This document shows positions 33,879 to 43,179 of a DNA stretch of 64,000 nucleotides, piece by piece. The position numbers and the translations under genes are program-made. The DNA lies in the NCBI GenBank assembly GCA_944322965.1, contig CALUQR010000001.1, positions 391,815 through 455,814 of the forward strand. The letters are read 5' to 3'. Position 1 is the stretch's first letter; each line of letters opens with the position of its first letter. Under the pieces are notes generated by a model, which did no database searches, had not been told where the DNA came from, and saw nothing but the letters and a program-made list of their open reading frames with translations. The stretch comes from Vulcanimicrobiota bacterium. GTDB taxonomy: Bacteria > Vulcanimicrobiota > Xenobia > Xenobiales > Xenobiaceae.

Positions 33879-35675
33879 ATGGAACTAAAGCCCTTTGCCC
33901 AGTGGCCCCTAGAGCCCGCCTTACAGGAGAGGTTGGCCCATTTAAACTTTATCCAACCTACCCCCGTCCAAGCCGCCTGCTGGGAGGGGGTGAGCGAGGG
34001 CGGGGACCTCTTAGTCCAGTCCTGCACCGGGACGGGCAAGACTTTAGCCTTCGCCTTGCCCTTACTCAATAATCCCGCCTGCTCAGAGCCAGGCTCCGTC
34101 TTAGTCCTCTTGCCGACGCGCGAATTGGCCATGCAGGTAGCGCGGGTAGTGAGTTCGCTAGGCGGGAAGGTAGCTTTACTCTATGGGGGCGGCAGCTATA
34201 GCGAGCAGTTGCGCTCGCTGCGCCAGGAGCCAGCTTGGATCGTAGCTACCCCCGGCCGCCTCTTAGACCATTTAGAGCGGGGGAGCGTCCATTTAGAGCG
34301 GGTGCGGGCCTTAGTCTTAGATGAGGCCGACGAGATTTTAGACCTGGGCTTTGCGGAAGAGTTAGACCGCATCTTAGCCGTCTTGCCCGCCCAGCGCCAG
34401 AGTCTCCTCTTTTCCGCCACCCTGCCCGCCCAGATGGAGGAGTTGGCGGCTAAGACCTTGCGTCCGGAGTCGCAGCGCCTCTCGCTGAGCGTAGGTTTGA
34501 GCGCCGCCCAGGAGATCAGCCACTTAGCTTACGTAGTCCCCAAAACGTGGCGTCCCCAGGCCTTAGCCAATCTGCTCTGGGTGGAAGAGCCCACCCGGGC
34601 CCTCATCTTCTGCCATACCAAGGCGGAGTGTGAGGAGTTGGGGCAGAGTTTAATTGAGGCCCATCTGCCCGCCTTGACCTTACATGGAGATATGGCCCAG
34701 GCGGAGCGGACGCGCACCTTAAATCTCTTCCGCTGCGGTCAGGCCCGCTTTTTGGTAGCTACCGACGTGGCCGCCCGAGGGATCGACGTGCCCGAATTGA
34801 GCCACGTTATCAATATGGCTCTGCCCCGCCAGATAGAGACTTATATCCACCGGGTGGGGCGCACCGGGCGGGCCGGCCGCCAGGGGAAGGCTCTCACCTT
34901 CTTAGCCCCCCACGAGGTGCAGCGGGCCCAGCGTTTATGGAAAGAGGCCCACTTAAAACCTAAATTTGCCACCCTGCCCCAAGCCGAAGAGGTGCGCCGC
35001 CGCTTGCGGGCCGACTTCCACCGCCAAGTGGGCGAGCGCCTGGGGGCAGGGGTAGAGGACGATTTCCGCCTCTTGGCGAGCGAATTTTTAAGTTATCTCA
35101 GCCCCTTAGAGGCCCTCTCCGCCCTCTTAAGTCTGAGCCCCGCGGCCCGAGCCCTATTTCAGGCGGGTTTTGAGATCCCCCTGACGGCCCTCCACAAAGC
35201 CCCCGCCCGGGCGCAGAAGAGGGCTAGAGAGCTCGCTAAAGAGCTCTCTAAGGGCTTAAGCGCGGCCGCTAAGAAGGCGGGCATAGCCGCAGGGCAGGGC
35301 TGGGCCCTAGTCCAGGTCAGTATCGGGCGCAAGGAGGGGCTCGATCTTACGGGATGCTTGCGCTTAATGAATCAGCTGGGCGGCTTAAAGGCGGAAGAGC
35401 TAGGCAATATTGAGATCCGCAGCCACCATACCCTAGTAGAGGTCCCGCGGGCGGGGGCCAAATCCTTAACGGAGGCGCTCGCCAATCACCCTTGGGGGCC
35501 GCGCCAGTTGCAAGCCCGCTTAGTCCCCGCCCCCCAATTTAAGCCGGATAGAGCCCGCTCTAGAAAGGGTTCGCCTGGTCAGAGGGCAAAAAAAAGTCCT
35601 AAGGGCGCGGCGACTGGGAGTAAGGCCAGGGGTAAGGCCCCCCAGGGCAAGCGCGCCCCCAGAGGACGGAGGTAA
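33879..35675 (+). CDS. DEAD-box ATP-dependent RNA helicase
   Basis: The 598-residue protein carries the full motif set: the Q motif (FIQPTPVQAACW), motif I CTGTGKT, Ia LLPTRELAMQV, TPGRL, DEAD (LVLDEADEILDLGF), SAT, and the C-terminal ARGIDVPELSHVIN and HRVGRTGRAGR. An extra domain at about 470-555 (GWALVQVSIGRKEGLDL...ELGNIEIRSHHTLVEV) resembles the DbpA RNA-binding domain found in DeaD/CsdA and DbpA. It ends in a basic Lys/Arg/Gly tail. The likely role is RNA or ribosome remodelling. The next gene starts three bases after the stop. Confidence 0.95.
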   Translation: MELKPFAQWPLEPALQERLAHLNFIQPTPVQAACWEGVSEGGDLLVQSCTGTGKTLAFALPLLNNPACSEPGSVLVLLPTRELAMQVARVVSSLGGKVALLYGGGSYSEQLRSLRQEPAWIVATPGRLLDHLERGSVHLERVRALVLDEADEILDLGFAEELDRILAVLPAQRQSLLFSATLPAQMEELAAKTLRPESQRLSLSVGLSAAQEISHLAYVVPKTWRPQALANLLWVEEPTRALIFCHTKAECEELGQSLIEAHLPALTLHGDMAQAERTRTLNLFRCGQARFLVATDVAARGIDVPELSHVINMALPRQIETYIHRVGRTGRAGRQGKALTFLAPHEVQRAQRLWKEAHLKPKFATLPQAEEVRRRLRADFHRQVGERLGAGVEDDFRLLASEFLSYLSPLEALSALLSLSPAARALFQAGFEIPLTALHKAPARAQKRARELAKELSKGLSAAAKKAGIAAGQGWALVQVSIGRKEGLDLTGCLRLMNQLGGLKAEELGNIEIRSHHTLVEVPRAGAKSLTEALANHPWGPRQLQARLVPAPQFKPDRARSRKGSPGQRAKKSPKGAATGSKARGKAPQGKRAPRGRR

Positions 35676-35678
35676 GGG

Positions 35679-36689
35679 ATGGTCATTGAAAATCAGATTT
35701 CGCGGCGCACGGCGGTCAAGGCGGGCTTAGTCGCCTTGGGAGGAATGGCCTTAAGCGGAGTGAGCGCGGCCTGCGCCCAGGCGGGGAAGGGGGCTAGTCA
35801 GGCCTCTAATCCGGCTAAGGTCTACTTTACCTCCAAGATCGATAGCGCCAGTCTACAAAAGATCTATAAGGCCTTGGGGCGCTCTCTTAAAGGCCAGGTG
35901 GCGGTCAAGATCTCTACGGGCGAGCCGGGCGGCCACAATTTCTTAGACCCCCAACTTATCGCCCCCTTAGTGCGCGATTTAAAGGGGACTTTGGTGGAAT
36001 GCTGTACGGCTTACGCCGGTCGCCGCATGACCCCTAAAGAGCACTGGCCCGTCTTCGCTGAGCACGGCTTTAAGGCTATCGCTCCCTGCGACCTCTTAGA
36101 CGATGGGGGCGAGTTGACCTTACCCGTGCGCCAGGGCTTTCACTTGCGCGAAAATTTAGTGGGCCACAAGTTGGCCCAGTACGACTCGGTACTCATGCTC
36201 TCCCACTTTAAGGGGCACGCCATGGGCGGCTTCGGCGGGGCCTTAAAGAATATGAGCATCGGTCTAGCTTCCAGTCGCGGCAAGGCCAATATCCATACGG
36301 CGGCCGCCACTTGCGAAGTCTCTAAGTTGTGGGGGATGTTGCCCTCTCAGGACGCCTTTTTAGAGTCGATGGCCGACGCTTGTAAGTCCGTCCTCGACTA
36401 TAAGGGTCGGGAGAATATCTTATATATCAATGTGGCCAATAAGCTCTCCGTCGATTGCGATTGCGACTCTTCCCCCGAAGCTCCCCAGATGGGGGACCTG
36501 GGCATCTTCGCCTCCTGCGATCCCGTAGCCTTAGATCAGGCTTGTTACGACGCGGTCTTAAAGGCTAAGGACCCGGGCAAGGCGGCGCTCGTCGAGCGCA
36601 TGCAGTCTCGGCACGCTATTAGGACGGTAGAGGCGGCCGCCCAACATGGAGTGGGGGTGCGCGACTACCAGTTGATCACTTTAGCCTAG
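35679..36689 (+). CDS. DUF362 protein with twin-arginine type signal
   Basis: The 336-residue protein has an N-terminal SRRTAVKAG twin-arginine motif and a hydrophobic stretch (LVALGGMALSGVSAAC). The Cys at about 32 could be a lipobox, so it may be an exported lipoprotein. The body is DUF362-like: VAVKISTGEPGGHNFLDP, an SHFKGHAMGGFGGALKNMSIGLAS core and a Cys-rich SVDCDCDS segment near 260. DUF362 proteins often accompany ferredoxin-type clusters, but this one lacks a classical CxxCxxC motif. The function is not established. It is probably co-transcribed with the helicase gene. Confidence 0.85.
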   Translation: MVIENQISRRTAVKAGLVALGGMALSGVSAACAQAGKGASQASNPAKVYFTSKIDSASLQKIYKALGRSLKGQVAVKISTGEPGGHNFLDPQLIAPLVRDLKGTLVECCTAYAGRRMTPKEHWPVFAEHGFKAIAPCDLLDDGGELTLPVRQGFHLRENLVGHKLAQYDSVLMLSHFKGHAMGGFGGALKNMSIGLASSRGKANIHTAAATCEVSKLWGMLPSQDAFLESMADACKSVLDYKGRENILYINVANKLSVDCDCDSSPEAPQMGDLGIFASCDPVALDQACYDAVLKAKDPGKAALVERMQSRHAIRTVEAAAQHGVGVRDYQLITLA

Positions 36690-36755
36690 GAGACCTAGCT
36701 CTAAGGGGGGGCGCTCCCAGACTCAGGATACTAGCGGAAAAGGAAGGGTTGGAAG

Positions 36756-38438
36756 ATGATTTGTAAGGTAAAGTTACCCCACAGCGTCCAAGAAGTAGTC
36801 GTAGAGAGTACGGTGCGCTGGGCCCTCTTGCGCGATGCCGGTTACGAGGTGAGCGCCGATTTGAGCGTCGAGGAGTGCAACCGTCTGGCCGAAAAGGAGG
36901 GCTTTGTCGGGGCCCAAGTGGACGGGCAGATCGTGGAATTAGATTTCCACATTACGGGCGACTGTACGGTGGCGCCCTTGACTATCGACGACTACTTTGG
37001 TCGCCATATCGTCATGCGCAGCGCCTCCACCCTTTTAATGTATATCGCCCGCCAGGTCGCCCCCCAGGTCAGTTTAGAGGTGGGCCAATCGCTGCATAGC
37101 CAGCTCTTCTTCAATGTCCAAGGGGCCGAGGACCCCGTGCGGTTGGGCGAGCTTCTCAATAAGCGCTTTAAGGAGATGGTCAAGGGCCAAGTGCCCTTTA
37201 TGATGCGCATGGTCCCCCCCTCCGTAGCCTTGCGCCGCATCTCCGATCCCGACGGGGACCGCCGGGTCTTAGTCCACTGTTGGGTGGGAGAGCGCTTCGG
37301 TTTAGTGCGTCTGGGCGACTATTACGAATTGGCCCACGGCCCCTTCGTGCCTACGACGGGTTTCTTGGAGAGTATTAAGGTGGTGGGTCTGCCGGAAGGT
37401 CTGCTCTTAGCCTGCGAGCCCGTCAAGTTGCCTAGCCCCGAATTTAAGAGCTTTATGTTGGGGGCGGCCAAACAGGCCAAAGACTGGAATAAGCGGATGG
37501 GCATCGAGACGGTGGGCAAGCTCAACGAGATGATCTTGCGCGGGGAGGGGCAGAACTTAGTCCAAGTCTCCGAGACCTTCCACGAGTTGCGCATTGGCGA
37601 GATCGCCAGCCAAATCTTAGAGCGCCCCCAGGTGAAGGTAGTCTTTATCTCCGGCCCCTCCTCTTCGGGCAAGACGAGCACCGTGCGCCGCCTCTCTACC
37701 CACTTCCAGGCGATGGGCAAGCAGACTTGTTACGTAGGCTTAGACGACTACTATTTGGCGCGCGAGTTCTGCCCTGTAGACGAGAATGGCGAACACGACT
37801 TTGAGTCTCTGCAAGCGCTCAACGTGGAGCGCATTAAGAGCGACTTGGCCTCCTTAGTAGAGGGGCGCAAGACGGCTGTCCCTCGCTTTGATTTTCCCAA
37901 CCAGCGCCCCTTCCCGCCCGAAGATGAGCGCATCATGCAGATTGGCGAGGACCAGATCCTCTTAGTGGAGGGGATCCACGGCCTCAATCCCGAGCTCACC
38001 AAAGCTATCCCCCCGGAGCGGCGCTTCACCCTCTTTGTGAGCTCGATGCCCCAGTTGGCCTTAGACGCCAACAACCGGGTGCCCACTACTTACGCCCGCC
38101 TCTTGCGGCGCATTATCCGCGACCGCCGTTATCGCGGTACTACCGCCTCTAGCACGATTCGCCGTTGGCCCAGCGTGCGGCGGGGCGAGAATAAGTATAT
38201 CTTCCCCTACCAGAGCTTGGCGGACGCGATGTTTAACTCCGCCTTGGCCTATGAGTTGGCCGTCTTCCGCACCTTCGCCTGGCCCTACCTCTTAGAGGTC
38301 CTGCCCAACGATCCGGCCTACGCTATGGCCCGGGATATGTTGCGCTTCCTCTCTATGGTGGTGCCTATGGATACGGAGTGGGTGCCTAAGAATTCCGTCC
38401 TGCGCGAATTCTTAGGGGGCAGTATCTACCAGTACTAG
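36756..38438 (+). CDS. Nucleoside (uridine) kinase with N-terminal threonyl-tRNA-synthetase-like domain
   Basis: The 560-residue protein combines an N-terminal part related to the TGS/second additional domain of threonyl-tRNA synthetase (about 1-240, with ...DEL.H..) with a P-loop nucleoside kinase. The kinase has Walker A GPSSSGKTST near 298-307, the substrate-binding VGLDDYYL and DFPNQRPFPP region, and VEGIHGLNP. This fusion is a known bacterial family usually labelled uridine kinase or nucleoside kinase. It would phosphorylate uridine, cytidine or a related nucleoside with ATP. It is the last plus-strand gene before the unknown minus-strand pair. Confidence 0.88.
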   Translation: MICKVKLPHSVQEVVVESTVRWALLRDAGYEVSADLSVEECNRLAEKEGFVGAQVDGQIVELDFHITGDCTVAPLTIDDYFGRHIVMRSASTLLMYIARQVAPQVSLEVGQSLHSQLFFNVQGAEDPVRLGELLNKRFKEMVKGQVPFMMRMVPPSVALRRISDPDGDRRVLVHCWVGERFGLVRLGDYYELAHGPFVPTTGFLESIKVVGLPEGLLLACEPVKLPSPEFKSFMLGAAKQAKDWNKRMGIETVGKLNEMILRGEGQNLVQVSETFHELRIGEIASQILERPQVKVVFISGPSSSGKTSTVRRLSTHFQAMGKQTCYVGLDDYYLAREFCPVDENGEHDFESLQALNVERIKSDLASLVEGRKTAVPRFDFPNQRPFPPEDERIMQIGEDQILLVEGIHGLNPELTKAIPPERRFTLFVSSMPQLALDANNRVPTTYARLLRRIIRDRRYRGTTASSTIRRWPSVRRGENKYIFPYQSLADAMFNSALAYELAVFRTFAWPYLLEVLPNDPAYAMARDMLRFLSMVVPMDTEWVPKNSVLREFLGGSIYQY

Positions 38439-38474
38439 AGTACTAAGGGAGAAATACTAGGGGGGGCCGCCGGG

Positions 38475-38732
38475 CTAGGCTTGGTGGGCGATACACTCCG
38501 TCCCTTCGATAGCGTCCGGGAAGGCCCCCTCGAACCAGATGGTTACGGGCTGGGGCCAGATCTCTTTATCCGCCAATTGGAGGCGCAACTTATTGGGCCC
38601 CACGTCGACTACTCGCCCGCGCGTACCTTTGGGGACGGGCTCGATATAGAAGGGATCGTCGGGGGCAAAACCCGGATCCCAATCTTTAACGAAGATAATG
38701 CAGTCCCCCCGCTCGTAATGTATTAGACCCAT
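38475..38732 (-). CDS. Small conserved-looking protein, unknown
   Basis: The 85-residue protein has a compact beta-rich sequence (YERGDCIIFVKDWDPGF and PKGTRGRVVDVGPNKLRLQL) like small SH3 or KOW barrels. No membrane segment is present. It is downstream of the 284-residue unknown gene by a few bases and probably in the same transcript. No family was identified. Confidence 0.6.
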   Translation of the reverse strand: MGLIHYERGDCIIFVKDWDPGFAPDDPFYIEPVPKGTRGRVVDVGPNKLRLQLADKEIWPQPVTIWFEGAFPDAIEGTECIAHQA

Positions 38733-38738
38733 CCGCTC

Positions 38739-39593
38739 TTAGCGCTCCAAACTAGCCTCGTACTCCATCTGGTAGGGGATAGCTTCGTAGAGAGCGTCCC
38801 GCTGGGCCGTATTGATCTGGTTATTTTGGAACTGATCTTCGATGACGCTAGTAATACGCTCCCAGCTCCAGGAGGGCTTGTCGTAGACGCGCCGCTGCAT
38901 GCGCCAGGCGTTGACTATATCGGAAGCGCTCTCCGCTAACTCTTCGCGGGTGGCCTGGGGGTCTTTCCAAGTGTCGTGGTGGCCTACTTGGTTATGTTCG
39001 GCGATAGACCACTTGACGGAATCGCTGCGCCCAGGCAGAGCTAAGAACTGGGCTACGCGGGGCTCAAACTTGCCATTACCGGCCTCTAAGTCGTGGTTGG
39101 AGAAATCCATGCCGCGCAAGTCGCCGATGGCCCGCAGGGAGTCGATATGCTCCAAAGTCTCGTGGACGTAGAGGCGCAACTGCTCGGGGGTAGCCTTCTC
39201 CCAGCTGGGGTCGGGACTCTCCGCCTGCTGGACCCCTTCCGCCAATTTAGCGGTAATAAACTCTACCCGCTCTTCGATGGGGGCGTCGGAGCGAGCCATA
39301 TCGTTGCAAACTTGGGCGATATTTTCAGGCTCTTGGGGAGTCTCTGCCGGAGCGCTGAGGGCGCTAGTCGCTATCTCTGGGGTAGCTTGGCTAGCCTGGG
39401 GGGTATTTAGGGCTAATAGAGAGTTAAACTCTACGAAATCGGGGCGCGGGGTAGTCTCCTGGCTCCAAGAGTCCTGGGGGGCGGAGGGAGCGGAAGGGGT
39501 CGCGAGCGTCGCCGGGCGAGCGGGCGCGCAGGGCGCCTGGGGGGTAATCGCCATATTAAAATTTAAAGGCGCGATGTTCACGTCTACCTCCAT
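38739..39593 (-). CDS. Protein with Ala/Pro-rich N-terminus and helical C-terminus, unknown
   Basis: The 284-residue protein has a disordered first part rich in Ala, Pro, Thr and Ser (about 15-95) and a helical second part (about 100-284) with a high content of Glu, Arg and Trp. It contains a NHDLEAGNGKFEPRVAQFLALPGR segment and a HNQVGHHDTW cluster of His and Asp that could bind a metal. There is no signal peptide or membrane helix. An AT-rich gap of 186 bases separates it from the divergent zinc-ribbon gene. It is not recognised. Confidence 0.65.
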   Translation of the reverse strand: MEVDVNIAPLNFNMAITPQAPCAPARPATLATPSAPSAPQDSWSQETTPRPDFVEFNSLLALNTPQASQATPEIATSALSAPAETPQEPENIAQVCNDMARSDAPIEERVEFITAKLAEGVQQAESPDPSWEKATPEQLRLYVHETLEHIDSLRAIGDLRGMDFSNHDLEAGNGKFEPRVAQFLALPGRSDSVKWSIAEHNQVGHHDTWKDPQATREELAESASDIVNAWRMQRRVYDKPSWSWERITSVIEDQFQNNQINTAQRDALYEAIPYQMEYEASLER

Positions 39594-39779
39594 CTTTCCC
39601 CACTGAGGAAATAAAATTCTAACTTTGTTCAGTACAGTATATACAACTTTTAAGCAAGAGGCCAGAGAAAATAGTTAAAAATATGGGAACTATTGGTTAG
39701 CTAACTCTAATAAATTTTGACCCCTCCCACTTAGGAAAAAATACAGGAAGCTACTCAACTCACTAGAAATTGAGAGGCT

Positions 39780-40991
39780 ATGGCCAAATTCCCCGCTTTA
39801 GATGAGAAATTCCCGCGCATTGTCCCTTCTTTCCGTGAGTTGGTGAAGATTATGTCGGAGTGCGTGGCGGGTGGAGTCAGCCTCAACTGCACGGCTTTTG
39901 AGTTCCGCCAGTGTGACGCCGCCTTGGGAACGCTCTTGGGCAAATTTATGGAGGTCCTGCGCTTAAAGGAGCTGCCTCCCGAGCAGAACGAGTCCATAGA
40001 CGAGTTGATCTTGCTCTTTACGCGTTTGAGCGCCGACATGTCTAAGTTAGAGACGGCGCTCAGCATGGACGCTACGGCCGCCGCCCAGACCTGTATTAAT
40101 AATATTTATAAGAATCTCAAAGAGTTAGAAGAGTCTAATATGACTCTCAAGGCGGCGGTGCGCGATCGCCACCTCTATTCGGAGGTGCCGGTAGTCGATA
40201 GTCTTTTGCGCGCGGGCCATTCCGTCATCGATAGCCAAGGTACGGAGTGGGAGTCCTTGGGGGCCCGCTTAGAGGCTCTCTTGCCCCGTTGGAACGAGAT
40301 CGTCAGCGGGGAGGGGCTGCCCGAGGAGTTCGCCAAGCACGACCGGGCCTTAGATAAGTTAGTCAACGTCTTAAATGAGCGCAACTTGGAGGGCTTGCCC
40401 GCCGTCTTAGAGGAGGTCAAGCAGAGCGGCGAGGCGCTCACCAAGTACGAAGAGAGCCAATATATGGATCCAGAGGCCGAGCGCCTGATCTGTCCTTACT
40501 GCGGCAAGCGCATGTTGGAGGGGAGCAAGAAGTGTTTCGCCTGCGGCGGGCGCATCCCCGAGCCCTTCGAGGGCGGCCAAGGCGGTCCCAACCAAGAGCG
40601 CAACCGGGAGACGAAGCAGGGGGCTTATCCCGACTATATCCAGCGCATCTTAGATTTAGCCAGCGAGTTGCCAGCTAATCCCGGTCTCTTGCGTCCCTTT
40701 AAGAGGGCGGTGGGCGAGTTGCGCCGTCGGGTGGCCGACGCCAATTCCCGGCTCACCAAGATCTCTAATACCAAGTTAAAAACTACCCCCGAAGAGCAGG
40801 AGCGGATCGACGGTTTAGTCGATCTGGCCAACAATAGCTTAGCTAGTTTTAGCGAGGCGGTGGGCCTTTTAGAGAACTTTGAGACTCCCGTAGATCGCTT
40901 CCACTTACAGTGCGCTTTAGAGGTCTTGACTAAGGCGGTGGAAGAGTTGCGGGGGGTGGGCGGCTTAGCTCACAAGTATGGAATTCGTTGA
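39780..40991 (+). CDS. Helical protein with central zinc ribbon, paralogue A
   Basis: The 403-residue protein begins MAKFPALDEKFPRIVPSFRELV. It is mostly alpha-helical, with a single zinc ribbon at about 238-258 (CPYCGKRMLEGSKKCFACGGR, two CxxC knuckles). The helical halves on either side (about 1-225 and 275-403) resemble each other in composition, with heptad-like leucines. There is no catalytic motif, signal or membrane segment. It is a full-length paralogue of the next gene. The two probably form a hetero- or homo-oligomer, but the function is unknown. Confidence 0.72.
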   Translation: MAKFPALDEKFPRIVPSFRELVKIMSECVAGGVSLNCTAFEFRQCDAALGTLLGKFMEVLRLKELPPEQNESIDELILLFTRLSADMSKLETALSMDATAAAQTCINNIYKNLKELEESNMTLKAAVRDRHLYSEVPVVDSLLRAGHSVIDSQGTEWESLGARLEALLPRWNEIVSGEGLPEEFAKHDRALDKLVNVLNERNLEGLPAVLEEVKQSGEALTKYEESQYMDPEAERLICPYCGKRMLEGSKKCFACGGRIPEPFEGGQGGPNQERNRETKQGAYPDYIQRILDLASELPANPGLLRPFKRAVGELRRRVADANSRLTKISNTKLKTTPEEQERIDGLVDLANNSLASFSEAVGLLENFETPVDRFHLQCALEVLTKAVEELRGVGGLAHKYGIR

Positions 40992-41048
40992 GAGGATTGA
41001 GGTTAGGGGAGTCGAGCCTCGGCGGTAGTCCCCGGTCAAGGAGGAGAA

Positions 41049-42239
41049 ATGGTAGAGAAGCTTCCCAAGCTGGATGATACTTTTCCTAAACTGCTGCCCC
41101 AGTTGCGGGGATTCGTCAGCTCGGTAGAGAGCCATCTGCGCGAGGGTAAGCCGCTGGCCCCGCTCTCAGATGAGTTGCGCCAGTGCGACATCGTGATGTC
41201 GGCCCTAGTCGTAGCCTTCCGCATGGGGGTCCAGGGTTACGACTACGACGAGCGCGATTTAGAGTTTATCGCCCAGATCTACGCCGATTTCAAAGGGATA
41301 GGCGGGGTCCTCTCCTCCCTCTTCTGCGACCTCAAAGCCGAAGACCGCGAGGGCACGGTGCGCGACCTCTGCGCCTTAGTCGATCAGCTGCGCCAGACGG
41401 AGGCCACCTTAGAGCGCCTCGACTCTTATAAAGAGAAGAAGCCCCGGGAATCGGAGTATATCCAGATCGATTCCGTCATGCGGGCGGGCAAGGCCGTCTT
41501 AGAGGGTCGGCGCGATTGGGAGATCTTAGAGACCTGCTTAGGTTACTTGCGCCCCTCCTTTGAGAAGCTGGCCGCCTGTCCCAGTCTGCCCGTCGAGGCC
41601 GAAGATTACTGCGAGGTCTTAGACGAGCTCTTCCGCACCTGCGAGAATCGCGACCTGGAGAGCTTAGGGGCTAATTTAGAGGCCTTTCGCCAAGCTAGTC
41701 AGATCTTATTTGAGAAGTACGAGTCGCTCAAAGTGGAGCGGGAGCGCGAAGAGCGCCAGCAGCAGTGGCACTGTCTCAAGTGCGGGCGAGAGCTCAATAC
41801 TTGGGATAAGCGCTGTCCCCAGTGTGGCATGAAGGCCCCGGAGCGCTTAATGTGGGAAGAGGCGCAAGAGGTCGAGAATAACGTGGCCTTGCCCCCTTGC
41901 GTGCGCGCCTTAGTCGATTGCGTAGCCAGCCTGCGCTCGGGCGAAGATTGTTGGGCTGTGTGGGAAGGGGCGCTGCGCGAGCTGGCCCTCCTCATCCAAG
42001 AGCTCCAAGAGCGCTACCAGAACTTGCCCGACGAGGCCTTTAGGGCTACGGAGAATGTAGAGGCGCTCATCCTCTCCCGGGAGGCCTTGGAAGAAGGGCT
42101 GGCCAAGTTGCTCTCCGCCCAGAGTACCTTAGAGCGCATGAGTCAAGGTACTTTGGCGCCCGCCGAGATCGACGGGGCCTTAGAGGCTCTGGTAGAGGGG
42201 ATAGAGCAGACCCGCCAGTTGGCCCCCCAAGAGGCTTAA
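41049..42239 (+). CDS. Helical protein with central zinc ribbon, paralogue B
   Basis: The 396-residue protein shares the N-terminal block with paralogue A (VEKLPKLDDTFPKLLPQLR; LSDELRQCDIVMSALV against FEFRQCDAALGTLL) and the same architecture. Its zinc ribbon is CLKCGRELNTWDKRCPQCGMKAP at about 238-260. A strong AAGGAGGAG precedes the ATG, and the gap to paralogue A is 57 bases. Both flanking halves are charged and coiled-coil-like. The function is unknown. It is convergent with the methyltransferase gene and nine bases from it. Confidence 0.72.
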   Translation: MVEKLPKLDDTFPKLLPQLRGFVSSVESHLREGKPLAPLSDELRQCDIVMSALVVAFRMGVQGYDYDERDLEFIAQIYADFKGIGGVLSSLFCDLKAEDREGTVRDLCALVDQLRQTEATLERLDSYKEKKPRESEYIQIDSVMRAGKAVLEGRRDWEILETCLGYLRPSFEKLAACPSLPVEAEDYCEVLDELFRTCENRDLESLGANLEAFRQASQILFEKYESLKVEREREERQQQWHCLKCGRELNTWDKRCPQCGMKAPERLMWEEAQEVENNVALPPCVRALVDCVASLRSGEDCWAVWEGALRELALLIQELQERYQNLPDEAFRATENVEALILSREALEEGLAKLLSAQSTLERMSQGTLAPAEIDGALEALVEGIEQTRQLAPQEA

Positions 42240-42248
42240 GTAGCTCAA

Positions 42249-43172
42249 CTAGGAGGGGGGGAGAGTATTGCGCTCCCAAAAGATGCCTTGGGTGTAGCCT
42301 TGGATAGTGGGGTCCTGCGCGGCCCGCTCCAAGCGCTCTTGGGCCCAGAGGCAGTATTGGGAGCTCTTTTCTATGCCCAAATAGCGCCGCCCCAGCTTTT
42401 TGGCCACTACGCAGGTCGTCCCCGAGCCTAGGAAGGGGTCGAAGACTAAGTCCCCGGGGTTGGAGCTAGCTAAGATGAGTTTAGCTAGGAGCTTCTCCGG
42501 CTTTTGGGTGGGGTGGGCCGTATTCTCCGCCATCGACCAGAAGGGGACGGTAATATCGTCCCAGAGGTTGGAGGGGCAAGTATCCCGGTAGCGCCCGCCC
42601 TCCGTCTCTTGCCAATCTTTAGGGAGCCCTTGGTGGCGGTAGGGGGCCAAGACGCGCCGCCTACATTTGACGGCCTCTAAGTTAAAGGTGTACTCCTCGC
42701 CTTGAGTGGCAAACCAAATATCCTCTAAGCCGTTCTTCCAGTTGCGGTTAGCCCCGCGCCCCTTCTCGCGCTGCCAGGTGATGCGATTGCGGATCTTGAG
42801 GTACTGGCCCAGCAAAGGGCCTACGGTCAGGCCGCTCTCCCAATCGCAGCAGAGGTAGAGGGAGCCCCCCTCCTTGAGTAAGGGGACGACTAGTTGCAGC
42901 CAAGCTTGGGTATACTCCGCGTACCTCTGGGCCTTTAATTTACTAAAGGTCTGGCCCGCATACTCTTTACGCAAGTTATAGGGGGGATCGACTACGATGA
43001 GATCCATAGAGCGCGGGGGGAGGAGGGGCAAGACCTCAAAGGAGTCGCCCCAGATGACTTGGTTGGAGAGCTCCGCTAAGGGGAGCGGCTCTACTAAGCG
43101 CAGGCAGCGCTCTAAAAAGTGTTGGCCCTCGCTTAAGGGGGTGTCGATAGTCTTATTGCGTTTGGCTTTCAT
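42249..43172 (-). CDS. Site-specific DNA methyltransferase, beta class (probable N6-adenine)
   Basis: The 307-residue enzyme has the catalytic motif DPPY at residues 62-65 (VVDPPYNLRKEYAG). The SAM-binding motif FDPFLGSGTT lies near 250, and GDLV and HPTQKPEKL are in between. The order catalytic motif first, SAM motif last is that of the beta class; DPPY usually goes with adenine methylation. No specificity subunit or partner restriction endonuclease of a known type is adjacent. The giant helicase-nuclease gene lies just upstream in the same direction (seven-base gap), so the two may be transcribed together, and methylation could mark self DNA. That is an inference from gene order only. Confidence 0.9.
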   Translation of the reverse strand: MKAKRNKTIDTPLSEGQHFLERCLRLVEPLPLAELSNQVIWGDSFEVLPLLPPRSMDLIVVDPPYNLRKEYAGQTFSKLKAQRYAEYTQAWLQLVVPLLKEGGSLYLCCDWESGLTVGPLLGQYLKIRNRITWQREKGRGANRNWKNGLEDIWFATQGEEYTFNLEAVKCRRRVLAPYRHQGLPKDWQETEGGRYRDTCPSNLWDDITVPFWSMAENTAHPTQKPEKLLAKLILASSNPGDLVFDPFLGSGTTCVVAKKLGRRYLGIEKSSQYCLWAQERLERAAQDPTIQGYTQGIFWERNTLPPS

Positions 43173-43179
43173 AGGGCGA

